Source of the DNA: Ruminococcaceae bacterium UBA5406
GTDB taxonomy: Bacteria; Bacillota; Clostridia; Oscillospirales; Acutalibacteraceae
Length of the DNA: 64,000 nt
Reading direction: 5' to 3'
Assembly: GCA_002407675.1 (NCBI GenBank)
Contig: DHNW01000024.1
Location: 156,162-220,161, forward strand
Numbering within the stretch: position 1 is the stretch's first letter; each line of letters begins with the position of its first letter. Positions 43,580-52,677 of this stretch are shown here, piece after piece. The position numbers and the translations under genes are program-made. Under the pieces are notes generated by a model, which ran no database searches, was not told the DNA's origin, and saw nothing but the letters and a program-made list of their open reading frames with translations.

Positions 43580-43613
43580 ATTCCTATCATACTATGATAG
43601 GAATATTTTTTTT
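43580..43613 (+). terminator. Intrinsic terminator inside the glycan cluster
   Basis: ATTCCTATCAT (43580-43590), a three-base loop, the perfect complement (43594-43604), then A and eight Ts. It lies just before the first of the three glycosyltransferase-like genes, whose ribosome site GGTGAGGTG follows at once. Confidence 0.85.
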
Positions 43614-43632
43614 GGTGAGGTGATTCCAGCGT

Positions 43633-44775
43633 ATGGCAAAAGACAGGTTCCTGCTGATCAAAGCCTGGAGTTATATTTTGTGGATGGATATGGACCACGT
43701 TCTGAGCCAGCTGCTGATTGCAGAACTGACGGACCGCACCCCGGTTATTTACTGGCCCACCTGCTGCCTGCATAACGGCTACATCCACACAAACGGCTTT
43801 GAGCTGTATTTTGAGCCCGTATCCGACTACACAATCTTCGACGTGGCAAATTCGGACTACACCTTTTACCCGCCCGTATGGGATGAAAACAACCTTCTGG
43901 CCGACGATCCTTCTAAAGAAACCTGGGCGTACCGGAACATTGGAGATATGCTGACCTGCAGCGCCAACGTGCTTGTCGGGGACGTTTATTTCGATATGTA
44001 CAGCCTGATTCCTTTCATTGGGAAAAACATGCCGGAATACGGCATGACGGTGCGGCAGATCTACCGATACCTGTTCAAAAAGTACATCCGCATCAAATCC
44101 GACATCAGGATTGAAATTGAAGGATTCTATAATTCCTGGCTGAGAGAGCATACGCCGGTGCTGGCGGTCCACGTCTGCCGGCCCGACCAAAACCAGATTA
44201 TTCTGAAAAACAACGGCAGGGAAAAATACCGGTACTTTTCAAGAAGCTACCGGAAAGACCCGAAAAGCCCCATTGAAAAAAAAGCAAAAATCAGCCCATG
44301 GCCGTGGAAACGGAAAGCACTGGTGCCGAACGAAGCCTATCACAAAGAAATCCGGCAGCTGATCGAAAAATACGACATTCAAAGAATTTTTCTGATAACG
44401 AACAGCGTTGAGATCCTGAACGAATACCGGCAAAAATACGGCTCCATGGTTGTGGCGACAGACTGCAAACGGATGACGGACGACGACACCGACTCTTATC
44501 TTGAAAATCCCATGGTAAAAAGGCGCCGGGGGATTGAAACCCTGAAAGACGCCTGCCTGGCCGCAAAGTGCGAATTTTTTATCGGCAACGACTTTTCCAG
44601 CCTGTCCCAGGCAATTGCCTACATGAAGGAATGGGACAGCAGCAGCGCAAAGCTGCTCTACTGGAAAGTGGGAAAAAGAAAATACCCGATTAACCGGCAG
44701 ATTCTCACTTCTTCCCGGCGGCAGAACATTTTCCAAAAGGCCGCGGCTTTTCTGCGGAAACGTTTTGCCAAATAA
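43633..44775 (+). CDS. Fucosyltransferase-like glycosyltransferase, paralogue 1
   Basis: 380 residues. Starts MAKDRFLLIKAWSYILWMDM and shares its layout with the next two genes: an N-terminal LIKxW...D(M/V)DHV block, a central VHV block and the C-terminal CLAAKCEFFIGNDFSSLSQA block. This is the general plan of alpha-1,6-fucosyltransferase (NodZ/GT23)-like GT-B enzymes. The usual HxRxxD donor-site motif reads VHVCRPDQNQ, so the Arg is replaced by Cys, and about 40 extra basic residues follow. Activity is doubtful; a partner or acceptor-binding role is possible. Confidence 0.6.
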   Translation: MAKDRFLLIKAWSYILWMDMDHVLSQLLIAELTDRTPVIYWPTCCLHNGYIHTNGFELYFEPVSDYTIFDVANSDYTFYPPVWDENNLLADDPSKETWAYRNIGDMLTCSANVLVGDVYFDMYSLIPFIGKNMPEYGMTVRQIYRYLFKKYIRIKSDIRIEIEGFYNSWLREHTPVLAVHVCRPDQNQIILKNNGREKYRYFSRSYRKDPKSPIEKKAKISPWPWKRKALVPNEAYHKEIRQLIEKYDIQRIFLITNSVEILNEYRQKYGSMVVATDCKRMTDDDTDSYLENPMVKRRRGIETLKDACLAAKCEFFIGNDFSSLSQAIAYMKEWDSSSAKLLYWKVGKRKYPINRQILTSSRRQNIFQKAAAFLRKRFAK

Positions 44776-44802
44776 CCTGAATTTTTACGGAGGTGAAAGG
44801 AT

Positions 44803-45864
44803 ATGCCAAAAGAACGTTTTCTGCTGATAAAAAGCTGGGGATGCGGATTCTGGTCCGACGTAGACCACGTGATGGGCCAGCTGCTCGCCGCCGAACTGAC
44901 GCACCGGACGCCGGTCATATACTGGGGCCCCAACAGCCTGTACGCAAAATCTTTTGATACGAACGCTTTTGACCTGTATTTTGAACCGGTCTCGGAATAC
45001 ACCATACGGGATCTGATCCGGCCCGGATACAAGTTTTACCCATCCGTCTGGAATGCGCGGAATATCATGATTGAGGATCTTGACAAGATTGCCTGGTCAC
45101 AGCGCAACCTGGGCGATATGATGAGCAGCGACGCAAATGTGGTAGTCAGCGACGTACATTATTTTGTAAAGCCCATGATCGACTATATTCCGAAGGATCA
45201 CTGGGCCTACGGGATGACGCCCCACCAGATCTACCGCGGCCTGTTTGACAAATACCTGAAGCTCAAACCGGATATCGAACAGGAAATCCAGAATTTTTAC
45301 ATGGCAAACCTGGAAAGCAAGGGGCCGCTCCTCGGTGTTCACATCCGGGGCGGAGACAAAGTCCGCGAAGTGGAAAATCTGGCAAAGCTCAACAAAAGGT
45401 ATGTGCGGGAAATCGACCGGTACGTAAAAACATACGGAATCCGGAAAATTCTGCTTCTGACCGACTGCAAAGAGATCATTAAGAAATTTCAAAAGCGCTA
45501 CGGCTCCATGCTGGTATTCACCGACTGCAGAAGAAGCGAACTGAACGACACGCGCAACGCCGCGCACCTGCAGCCTTACCGGGAAAAACGGCAGAAGGGA
45601 ATTGAGGTTATCAAGGACACCTACCTCGCGGCAAAATGCGATTTCTTCATCGGCAACGGGTATTCGAACGTCTCTTACGCGGCAAAGCGGCTGAAAGACT
45701 GGCCGGAAGACCATATTGTGCTCTTTTACAGGGATCTGAAGAAAGAGAAAAAGCTGGCGAAAAAGAGAACCCGAAAAGACGGAAAGCGCAGGATTGAGGA
45801 ACTGATGAACCACCGGTCGGAATATCCGGAATTCTATGGAGGTGTAAATACCTATGCCGACTAA
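44803..45864 (+). CDS. Fucosyltransferase-like glycosyltransferase, paralogue 2
   Basis: 353 residues, after GGAGGTG. MPKERFLLIKSWGCGFWSDV and TYLAAKCDFFIGNGYSNVS frame the fold. The central motif LLGVHIRGGDKVREV keeps H-x-R-x-x-D as in NodZ/FUT8-type enzymes, so this is the best candidate for an active fucosyltransferase using the GDP-L-fucose made by ManC, Gmd and Fcl. The acceptor is unknown. The last ~50 residues are basic. It overlaps the next gene by 11 bases. Confidence 0.68.
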   Translation: MPKERFLLIKSWGCGFWSDVDHVMGQLLAAELTHRTPVIYWGPNSLYAKSFDTNAFDLYFEPVSEYTIRDLIRPGYKFYPSVWNARNIMIEDLDKIAWSQRNLGDMMSSDANVVVSDVHYFVKPMIDYIPKDHWAYGMTPHQIYRGLFDKYLKLKPDIEQEIQNFYMANLESKGPLLGVHIRGGDKVREVENLAKLNKRYVREIDRYVKTYGIRKILLLTDCKEIIKKFQKRYGSMLVFTDCRRSELNDTRNAAHLQPYREKRQKGIEVIKDTYLAAKCDFFIGNGYSNVSYAAKRLKDWPEDHIVLFYRDLKKEKKLAKKRTRKDGKRRIEELMNHRSEYPEFYGGVNTYAD

Positions 45865-46813
45865 CCGCTTTCTTTTTATCAAGGCCATCGGACACAGCAT
45901 CTGGGCGGACGTTGACCATGCAATCTGCCAGGTTTTTGCCGCCGAGCTTACCGGCCGGATTCCCATTGTCTTCTGGGGCATGGAAAGCATGTACAGCGCT
46001 TCCATGGATGTGAATTCTTTTGAACTTTTCTTCCAGCCGGTATCAGACTGCACCCTGGAAGACGCGCTGAAACCTGAATTCACGTATTTCCCGCCCAACT
46101 GGGAATATGGAAACGTGCTGGCGGAAGACACCGACAAACTGAAGATGAAAAACAGGAGCTTGAAACAGCTGATGGAGAGCGACGCAAACGTTGTCGTGAG
46201 CGACGTCTACTATCCTCTGCGGGCCATGCTGCCGTGGGTGAAAAGCGGCCACTGGGCCTACGGGAAAACGCCGGTCCAGATTTACCGGACCCTTTTCAGC
46301 CGCTGCCTGAAGCTCAGGCCGGAAATCAAACGGGAAATCCGAAAGTACATGAACACTCACCCGGATTTTCGGGACGAAAGACCGATTATCGGCGTTCATG
46401 TGCGGGAAAATGCAATTGTGAACGAAGTGGCCCAGCTCTACGACCTGAACGAATTCTATAAACCGCGGATCTGGGATTTTATCGTGCGGTACAACGCGCG
46501 GCATATCTTCCTGATCACCGATTCGAAAAAAATGTTCCGGGAGTATAAAAAGCTCTACGGGAAAAACGGCCTTCTGATGTACACGGGCAGCAAAAAAGAA
46601 CTATTCCGGCCGCGCATTATGACCTGCCTGCTCGATTACCCAAACAAGCGGCACAAAGGGGTTGAGCTGGAAAAAGATACGATCGAAATTATCAAGGACA
46701 CCTACCTTGCCGCCCAGTGCGATTTCTTTATCGGGAACGGGTACTCCAACCTGTCAAACACCGTCATGAGGCTGAAAGACTGGCCGGAAACCAACATTCG
46801 CCTTTTATATTAG
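45854..46813 (+). CDS. Fucosyltransferase-like glycosyltransferase, paralogue 3
   Basis: 319 residues, the shortest of the three and without the basic tail. MPTNRFLFIKAIGHSIWADV and TYLAAQCDFFIGNGYSNLS match its neighbours closely. The central motif is GVHVRENAIVNEV, where HxR stays but the GGD is lost. It may use another donor or be non-catalytic. AGGTG lies in the end of paralogue 2. Confidence 0.6.
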   Translation: MPTNRFLFIKAIGHSIWADVDHAICQVFAAELTGRIPIVFWGMESMYSASMDVNSFELFFQPVSDCTLEDALKPEFTYFPPNWEYGNVLAEDTDKLKMKNRSLKQLMESDANVVVSDVYYPLRAMLPWVKSGHWAYGKTPVQIYRTLFSRCLKLRPEIKREIRKYMNTHPDFRDERPIIGVHVRENAIVNEVAQLYDLNEFYKPRIWDFIVRYNARHIFLITDSKKMFREYKKLYGKNGLLMYTGSKKELFRPRIMTCLLDYPNKRHKGVELEKDTIEIIKDTYLAAQCDFFIGNGYSNLSNTVMRLKDWPETNIRLLY

Positions 46814-46847
46814 CCGCCTGAGTTTTTGAGAAAAGAAGGGGGTTGCC

Positions 46848-47732
46848 ATGGCTCAGAAACAGAAACATTACCTTGACTATATCCGGGAACAGTGCCCCGG
46901 ACTTTCGCTGGAAGACGCCGCGTTCAATTTTTTGGACGGGACGCACAGCGACCTTGTTACGATAAATAAAAATACGGTATTCCGGTTCCCGAAATACGAC
47001 TGGTCCACCTGCTACCTTACCAATGCGGCCAGAGCCGTCCGGCTGGCCGGAAAGCACGTGGACATGGCGCTGCCGAATCTTGTTCAGCTGGAAGGCGGAA
47101 CCGTAACTTACCGTTTTCTGCCGGGCAGGCCGCTGCTGCGCCGTGAACTTGTGCAGAACAAAAATCTGGAACAATACAGCATGGCAAAACAGATCGGGCT
47201 GTTCTTAACACAGCTGCATTCCATCCCGGTTGAAGAGGCAAAAGCCGGCCAGCTGGAAGACCGTTTTTCTGACAAGGATCACGCGTACTGGGAAAACCGC
47301 TGCCGGGAAATTCAAAAGAAGCTCTTCCCCTACTGTGACCATTCCGAGCGGAAGGCCATCCGGCTGATCTTCCGGAACGCCCTTGAAACGGAAGGGTTTT
47401 TCAGCGGCCGGCCGGCGGTTATCCACGGAAACCTGAGCCCGCTGCATATTCTTTACGACGAAGAAAAACACCGGATCAGCGCCATAACCGGTTTTGGCTC
47501 CTGCTGTATTGGAGATCCCGCGATTGATACCGGCTGCCTTCTCGCCTGCTACGGCAAAACCTTCGTCTTAAGGGCCGGCGAATATGATCCCGCCATCCAA
47601 GAGCAAATGGAAAGGGCCAAATTCTATGCTGCCCTGCAGCGCCTTGAATGGGCGGAGGAACTGACCGACAGAATTACAACCCGCGACTTTACAAATTTCA
47701 GGATCAAATTTTCGGAGCCATGTCTCCCGTAG
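46848..47732 (+). CDS. Aminoglycoside-phosphotransferase-fold protein with lost catalytic residues
   Basis: 294 residues. The kinase-like fold is clear: [15 protein letters not shown] (lysine strand), the catalytic loop [14 protein letters not shown] and the metal loop [20 protein letters not shown] enzymes need HGDxxxxN and DFG; here the catalytic Asp is Asn, the Asn is His and the DFG Asp is Gly. It is therefore probably a pseudokinase. Its place between the transferases and gmd suggests a binding or regulatory role in glycan assembly. Confidence 0.75.
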   Translation: MAQKQKHYLDYIREQCPGLSLEDAAFNFLDGTHSDLVTINKNTVFRFPKYDWSTCYLTNAARAVRLAGKHVDMALPNLVQLEGGTVTYRFLPGRPLLRRELVQNKNLEQYSMAKQIGLFLTQLHSIPVEEAKAGQLEDRFSDKDHAYWENRCREIQKKLFPYCDHSERKAIRLIFRNALETEGFFSGRPAVIHGNLSPLHILYDEEKHRISAITGFGSCCIGDPAIDTGCLLACYGKTFVLRAGEYDPAIQEQMERAKFYAALQRLEWAEELTDRITTRDFTNFRIKFSEPCLP

Positions 47733-47844
47733 CCCCTGGCCCGCCCTGCCCGGCACGCATTGGCACAGGATAGTGCCCGGAAACATAGAATGTCAAAGAA
47801 CCTTGAATCTGACTGTTAATTTTGATATAGATAAGGGGTACGAT

Positions 47845-48876
47845 ATGAAGCGGGCATTGATTACGGGAATCACCGGGCAGGATGGTTCCTATCTTGCGGA
47901 ATTCCTGCTGAACAAAGGATATGAAGTGCATGGGATTGTGCGCAGAAGCAGCTCTGTCAACACACAGCGGATCGATCATCTAATCCGGGAAAACGGGGAA
48001 AACGGGGCCTTTTCTCTTCACTACGGCGACCTGAGCGACGCCGGAAGCCTGAACCAGCTGATCCAAAAAATCCGGCCGGCCGAGATCTATAACCTGGCCG
48101 CGCAGAGCGACGTGAAAATTTCTTTCGACGTGCCGCAGTACACCTCTGACATCAACGCCTTAGGAAGCCTGCGGATTCTTGACGCCATCCAGGAAATTGA
48201 TCCAAAGATCAAATACTACCAGGCGTCATCCAGCGAACTGTTTGGGAAAGTGAAAGAGATACCGCAGACGGAAAAAACGCCGTTCTATCCCCGAAGCCCG
48301 TATGCAGTTGCAAAGCTGTACGCGTACTGGATTACGGTGAACTACCGGGAAGCGTACAACCTGTTTGCCTGCAACGGGATTCTTTTCAACCACGAGTCAC
48401 CCCGCCGCGGGGAAAACTTTGTCACGCGGAAAATCACGAAGGGAATCGCCAATATTCTGAACGGAAAACAGGACCGCCTTGTGCTCGGGAACCTGGACGC
48501 CAAACGCGACTGGGGATTTGCCGGCGATTATGTGGAGGCCATCTGGCTGATCCTTCAGCAGGAGAAACCGGACGACTATGTCATTGCAACCGGAGAAACC
48601 CACACGGTGCGGGAATTCTGCGAACTGGCATTCCGCGAGGCCGGGATCCGTTTGCAGTGGATCGGAACGGGGCTGGACGAGAAGGGAATTGACCGGGAAA
48701 CGGGAAAAGTGCTGGTTTCGGTCAGCAGCGAGTATTTCAGGCCCAGCGAAGTCGACTTTCTTCTCGGCAACCCCTCCAAAGCAAAGGAAAAACTGAAATG
48801 GGCACCGAAAGTTTCCTTTGAACAATTAGTAGCCATGATGGCTGCCAGTGACAGGCAGCCGGCAGAAACCAAATAA
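47845..48876 (+). CDS. gmd: GDP-mannose 4,6-dehydratase
   Basis: 343 residues from ATG 47845 after [25 protein letters not shown] is the Gmd N-terminus, SSSELFGKV and [15 protein letters not shown] hold the catalytic Ser/Glu and YxxxK, and [17 protein letters not shown] is diagnostic. It makes GDP-4-keto-6-deoxy-mannose, the substrate of Fcl. The same keto-sugar could be the acceptor for the E1 pair. Confidence 0.95.
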   Translation: MKRALITGITGQDGSYLAEFLLNKGYEVHGIVRRSSSVNTQRIDHLIRENGENGAFSLHYGDLSDAGSLNQLIQKIRPAEIYNLAAQSDVKISFDVPQYTSDINALGSLRILDAIQEIDPKIKYYQASSSELFGKVKEIPQTEKTPFYPRSPYAVAKLYAYWITVNYREAYNLFACNGILFNHESPRRGENFVTRKITKGIANILNGKQDRLVLGNLDAKRDWGFAGDYVEAIWLILQQEKPDDYVIATGETHTVREFCELAFREAGIRLQWIGTGLDEKGIDRETGKVLVSVSSEYFRPSEVDFLLGNPSKAKEKLKWAPKVSFEQLVAMMAASDRQPAETK

Positions 48877-48905
48877 GCCGCTTACGCTTTGGGGAGGGAT
48901 ATCAC

Positions 48906-49850
48906 TTGGAGACAAACAGCAAAATCTATGTAGCCGGTCACACCGGTATGGTCGGTTCCGCACTGGTCAGAGGCCTGAAGCGGCACGGGTACCAAAACAT
49001 TGTTACCCGGACGCACCGGGAACTGGATCTGACGAATCAAGCCGCCGCCACGGACTTTTTTGAGAATGAAAAGCCGGAATATGTTTTTCTTGCCGCCGCA
49101 AAAGTGGGCGGGATCTACGCAAACAGCGCCTATCCGGCCGATTTCATTATGGAAAACATGCAGATCCAGTGCAACGTGATCCGCAGTGCATACCAGAACC
49201 AGGTTAAAAAACTAATGCTGCTCGGCAGCTCCTGCATTTACCCGAAACTGTGCCCGCAGCCGATTCAAGAGGAATATCTCCTGACAGGCGCCCTAGAGCT
49301 AACCAACGAAGCCTACGCCCTGGCCAAGATTTCCGGCATTAAAATTTGCCAGTCATACAACCGGCAGTACGGTACGGACTATATCTCCGTTATGCCGGCC
49401 AGCCTGTACGGCCCGTACGACCGGTTCGATCTCAACAATTCCCATGTGATCCCTTCCATGATAATGAAATTTTACCGCGCAAAAGCAGAGAAAAAGCCGT
49501 ATGTGGAATTATGGGGCACCGGAAACCCCCTGCGGGAATTCTTATATGTTGACGATATGGCGGAAGCCTGCATCGGCCTGATGGAGCGGTACGACGGAAA
49601 TGATTTTTTGAACATCGGCTCCGGCAAAGAAATCAGTATTCGGGATCTGGCGGAAACCATCCGGAAAACCGCAGGGTTTGAAGGCGGAATCCGGTTCGAC
49701 TGCGAAAAACCCGACGGAACGCCGCGCCGGGTGCTTGATAACTCCAAAATCCTTCAGACAGGCTGGAAACCAAAGGTCGGTATGGAGGAAGGAATCCGGA
49801 GGGAATACCAGTATTTTCTGGACTGCATCGCCCCCCGTCTTAAATTCTAA
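48906..49850 (+). CDS. fcl: GDP-L-fucose synthase
   Basis: 314 residues, TTG start after GGGGAGGG. IYVAGHTGMVGSALVRGL, LGSSCIYPKLCPQPI and YALAKISGIKICQSYN are the standard GDP-fucose synthase motifs (Ser, Tyr, Lys). It epimerises and reduces the product of Gmd to GDP-L-fucose. Last gene of the cluster, closed by a terminator. Confidence 0.95.
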   Translation: METNSKIYVAGHTGMVGSALVRGLKRHGYQNIVTRTHRELDLTNQAAATDFFENEKPEYVFLAAAKVGGIYANSAYPADFIMENMQIQCNVIRSAYQNQVKKLMLLGSSCIYPKLCPQPIQEEYLLTGALELTNEAYALAKISGIKICQSYNRQYGTDYISVMPASLYGPYDRFDLNNSHVIPSMIMKFYRAKAEKKPYVELWGTGNPLREFLYVDDMAEACIGLMERYDGNDFLNIGSGKEISIRDLAETIRKTAGFEGGIRFDCEKPDGTPRRVLDNSKILQTGWKPKVGMEEGIRREYQYFLDCIAPRLKF

Positions 49851-49860
49851 CTTCATAAGG

Positions 49861-49900
49861 AAAGGTTCTGCCCCCCCTTGGAGAAGGCAGAACCTTTTTT
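49861..49900. terminator. Terminator at the end of the glycan cluster
   Basis: A 12-bp stem (49861-49872 with 49886-49897) followed by Ts; between convergent genes. Confidence 0.85.
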
Positions 49901-49904
49901 GTGA

Positions 49905-50381
49905 TTATTTTTCTTCATCGGCCGCGCCGGAACGGCTGCTGATCTGGCCCAGAATATCAAGCTGCGATTTGAGCAGCGCCTCGTTTTTCACTTTGAACGT
50001 ATACAGTTTTGCCTGAATATCGTCATACGAGAACTTAATCTTATTGACCTGCCGATAAGCGTCGTCGACCAGCTTCTGGGACGCTACGCCGGCCTGATCA
50101 AGGATGTCTTTCGCTTTTTCATTCGCATTTGAAATCATTTCGTCGCTGGTATGCTGAGCAATGATCAGGCAGTGCTGCATGGATTCCTCAATGGTTTTAT
50201 AGTGATTAACTGTTTCGGTCAGCAGATCAACCTTGCTTTTTAAATCCAGCGCTTCCTTTTCTCTTTCATGGTAATCAGAGACGATTTTACGGATGGCCTC
50301 GTCTACGCTGCTTTTGTTATAGCCGCCAAACACCACCGAACGGAAAACGGTATTTTCCAATTCTTCCGGGGCGTAATTCAT
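49905..50381 (-). CDS. DivIVA-domain protein
   Basis: 158 residues from MNYAPEELENTVFRSVVFGG, after GGGAGG. The N-terminal DivIVA lipid-binding segment is followed by a long coiled coil (about residues 30-140, with VDLLTETVNHYKTIEESMQH). DivIVA proteins mark curved membranes at poles and septa and recruit partners. Its closeness to the glycan cluster may be chance. Confidence 0.85.
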   Translation of the reverse strand: MNYAPEELENTVFRSVVFGGYNKSSVDEAIRKIVSDYHEREKEALDLKSKVDLLTETVNHYKTIEESMQHCLIIAQHTSDEMISNANEKAKDILDQAGVASQKLVDDAYRQVNKIKFSYDDIQAKLYTFKVKNEALLKSQLDILGQISSRSGAADEEK

Positions 50382-50468
50382 GCCGTTCGACCTCCCATTC
50401 CCATCAAATACGCCGCAGGGAAACGGTATCATAGAATACTATGAGAGGACGCATTCATTTATTCCGGT

Positions 50469-51629
50469 TTACCAAATAAAGAGAGACTTGTCCAGAAGGC
50501 GGAGGACAGCCTCCAGATAAAAATAATCGCCGTAGATAATGGGGGCGATATCGTCCGGCTTTTGGGCATGGTAGTTTACCATGCCGTTGGTCACCATGCC
50601 GTCTGTCTCGGGGTTCCAGTCGCAGAAACGTTTGTCTACGGCCTGAAGCATCCGCAGCGCGCCGCTCTGATAGAGCGGCTTCTCGTATTCGCCCACCCAT
50701 GAGGCAATTTCAAGCAGGCCGCAGGCGGCGCACGCGGCGGCTGTGGTATCATAATACACCGGTTCCGCCGGCGCGCGGAAATCCGCGAGGGGGATATTCC
50801 CCGTCATAGCGACGTTGGCGAGGAAATAGTGCGCCACGCGCTTTGCCGCATCGAGGTACCGCTGTTCTTTCGTGTGATGGAAAGCAAGCGCAAAACCGGT
50901 GATGGCCCACGACTGCCCGCGGCTCCAGGAAGACCCAGGTGCATACCCCTGCCCGCCGGGCGTTTCCAGCAGATCGCCGGTCATAGGATCCAGCACACCG
51001 ATATGACTGCAGCTACCGTCCGGGCGGATCAGCTTCTCAAGAACGGTGTCGGCATGCGCTTTCGCGATGGCGGTAAAGCGCGGATCCTTCTCTGTTTCAC
51101 CCGCCCAGAACAGAAGCTGGATATTCATCATACAGTCGATAATGATCCAGCCCGACGTATCCCCGGATGCCGAATTATCGTTCCACGCGCGGATGAATTT
51201 TCCCAGCGGGTTATACCGGCCGGCAAGAAGATTGGCGGCATGTTCGCCGCGCGCAAGGCTCCTGGGACTCCCGGTTACCCGGTAATCGGCTACCGCGGTG
51301 GGCAGGTACATAAACCCGACGTCATGGTGAAGGCCGCTGTATTCCTCAAATGCGCGGTCCAGCTTGCGCTCAACCCCTTCGGCCGCTTCGCGGTACTGGG
51401 TTTCACCCGTTGCATGGTACATCTGCCAAAGGATGCCGCCCCAGAAACCGTTCGTCCACCAGCTGACGTCCGTTTCGGCCAAATCCCTGCCGTAGCGCCC
51501 TGTTTTTGGATCCGGCGTATAGACGATTTTATCGCCGCTGCGGGAACACTCCGCATTCAGTTTCGTGCAGATTTTTTGATAGGTTTCGTCTGCCCACTCC
51601 TTATCTTCGCGGCTGAGATTATATTTCAT
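50469..51629 (-). CDS. GH88/105-type unsaturated glucuronyl hydrolase
   Basis: 386 residues from MKYNLSREDKEWADETYQKI, after GAAGGGGAG. An (alpha/alpha)6 barrel of family 88: DVSWWTNGFWGGILWQMYHA, HDVGFMYLPT, and SWSRGQSWAITGFALAF. The Asp of HHDVG and the Asp of NDNSASGDTSG match the two catalytic acids. It removes 4,5-unsaturated uronic acid from oligosaccharides left by lyases. No signal peptide, so it works on imported fragments. No lyase or transporter is adjacent. Confidence 0.85.
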   Translation of the reverse strand: MKYNLSREDKEWADETYQKICTKLNAECSRSGDKIVYTPDPKTGRYGRDLAETDVSWWTNGFWGGILWQMYHATGETQYREAAEGVERKLDRAFEEYSGLHHDVGFMYLPTAVADYRVTGSPRSLARGEHAANLLAGRYNPLGKFIRAWNDNSASGDTSGWIIIDCMMNIQLLFWAGETEKDPRFTAIAKAHADTVLEKLIRPDGSCSHIGVLDPMTGDLLETPGGQGYAPGSSWSRGQSWAITGFALAFHHTKEQRYLDAAKRVAHYFLANVAMTGNIPLADFRAPAEPVYYDTTAAACAACGLLEIASWVGEYEKPLYQSGALRMLQAVDKRFCDWNPETDGMVTNGMVNYHAQKPDDIAPIIYGDYFYLEAVLRLLDKSLFIW

Positions 51630-51813
51630 ACCGTAATTCTCCCCTTCTCCGACCGCCGGAAAGCCACATGGCGCACGCAGCGGTTTTATTTTTCCTGAAA
51701 CAATCGAATTTTCATTTCTATGTTTTAACAACTTTATTTTATACTATTATACAATAAAAAGCGGGAGCCGTACAGATGCAAAACAGATTCTGCTTTTTTC
51801 CCCCCCGCATGGC

Positions 51814-52200
51814 TCAGCCTGCCGCCGGAGGGCGGGGCTTTCCATCCTCCTGCATCTGGCGTGCAATCCACGCCATTAGCAGATTCACAATTTTTTCCTG
51901 CTGGCGGGCGCTCAGCTCCATCCCTTTCGGCACGCGGTACCATTTATTGAGGCATCCCCGGCAGCAGCAGGCGCAGGCGTGCTGCGCCAGAAAAACCGGG
52001 TGGCCGTGCATGGGCGTCTGCCGGCCGTCGTTCGGTATGACAGCCGGTGCCAGCCGCTGCCGGACAAAATCCTGCGCGTGGCGGCGGATCGTATCCATGC
52101 CTTTTTCCCGAACATATGCTTTGTCTTTCTCTTTAAGAGTGAAACTGGACCGAAACTTAGAAGTCTGGAGTTTTGCCAGTGCTTCCTCGATTGTCTGCAT
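51814..52200 (-). CDS. DUF4186-domain protein
   Basis: 128 residues. Contains FRSSFTLKEKDKAYVREKGM, HAQDFVRQRLAPAVIPNDGR and HPVFLAQHACACCCRGCLNK, the conserved DUF4186 core, with a Cys/His cluster (HACACCCRGC) that looks metal-binding. Function is not known. It lies 184 bp upstream of the GH88 gene, on the same strand. Confidence 0.8.
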   Translation of the reverse strand: MQTIEEALAKLQTSKFRSSFTLKEKDKAYVREKGMDTIRRHAQDFVRQRLAPAVIPNDGRQTPMHGHPVFLAQHACACCCRGCLNKWYRVPKGMELSARQQEKIVNLLMAWIARQMQEDGKPRPPAAG

Positions 52201-52677
52201 GCTTTTTGCCTTCTTCCTTGTTTACCGCTGAAGTATCCCGGCAGGTTTTCTGTACTTTCGATTATACCGCCAAACAGGTCTTTCCTCAAACGCTGAACTG
52301 CATCCGGAATGCTTTTACCCGACTTCCGGTTTCAAGAATGTTCATGAAAAGTTTAATTTTAATTACATAATAAAAAAATAAAAATAATTTTAATGTGGTA
52401 ATATGAAGTATTATAAATATTAGCAGTTGTATTCGAGGAGTGCTAATGCCGTGCAGGTTCATATAAATTTCTAAAAAACCTAGGAATTGTCACAATATGA
52501 GAAGGAATGCATAATACTTGAACCAATAAAAACCTAGAGAGAAACGCGGAAAAAGAAACAACCTCTATGAATCGATAAAGTTGTTTGATTCAGAAAAATA
52601 CTCAGCCTTAGCGCTTCGGACACAGAACAAAGCAAGCCCCGCACAACAGCTTGTGTAGCAAGAAAGGAGACCAAACG
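52201..52677. other. AT-rich intergenic region before the mannitol fusion gene
   Basis: 477 bp with no gene. The middle is strongly A/T. Two copies of AAAAACCTAG occur (near 52474 and 52529), and a GGTTC near 52457 can pair with GAACC near 52518. A structured leader is possible, but I recognise no riboswitch or T-box. Confidence 0.4.

Noticed and set aside
43633..46813. Triplet read as O-antigen polymerase or flippase genes
   Set aside because: The proteins have no membrane helices and share soluble GT-B-like motifs.
52380..52677. T-box or other riboswitch before the mannitol fusion gene
   Set aside because: No AGGGTGGnACCGCG-like element and no terminator/antiterminator pair; only short repeats.
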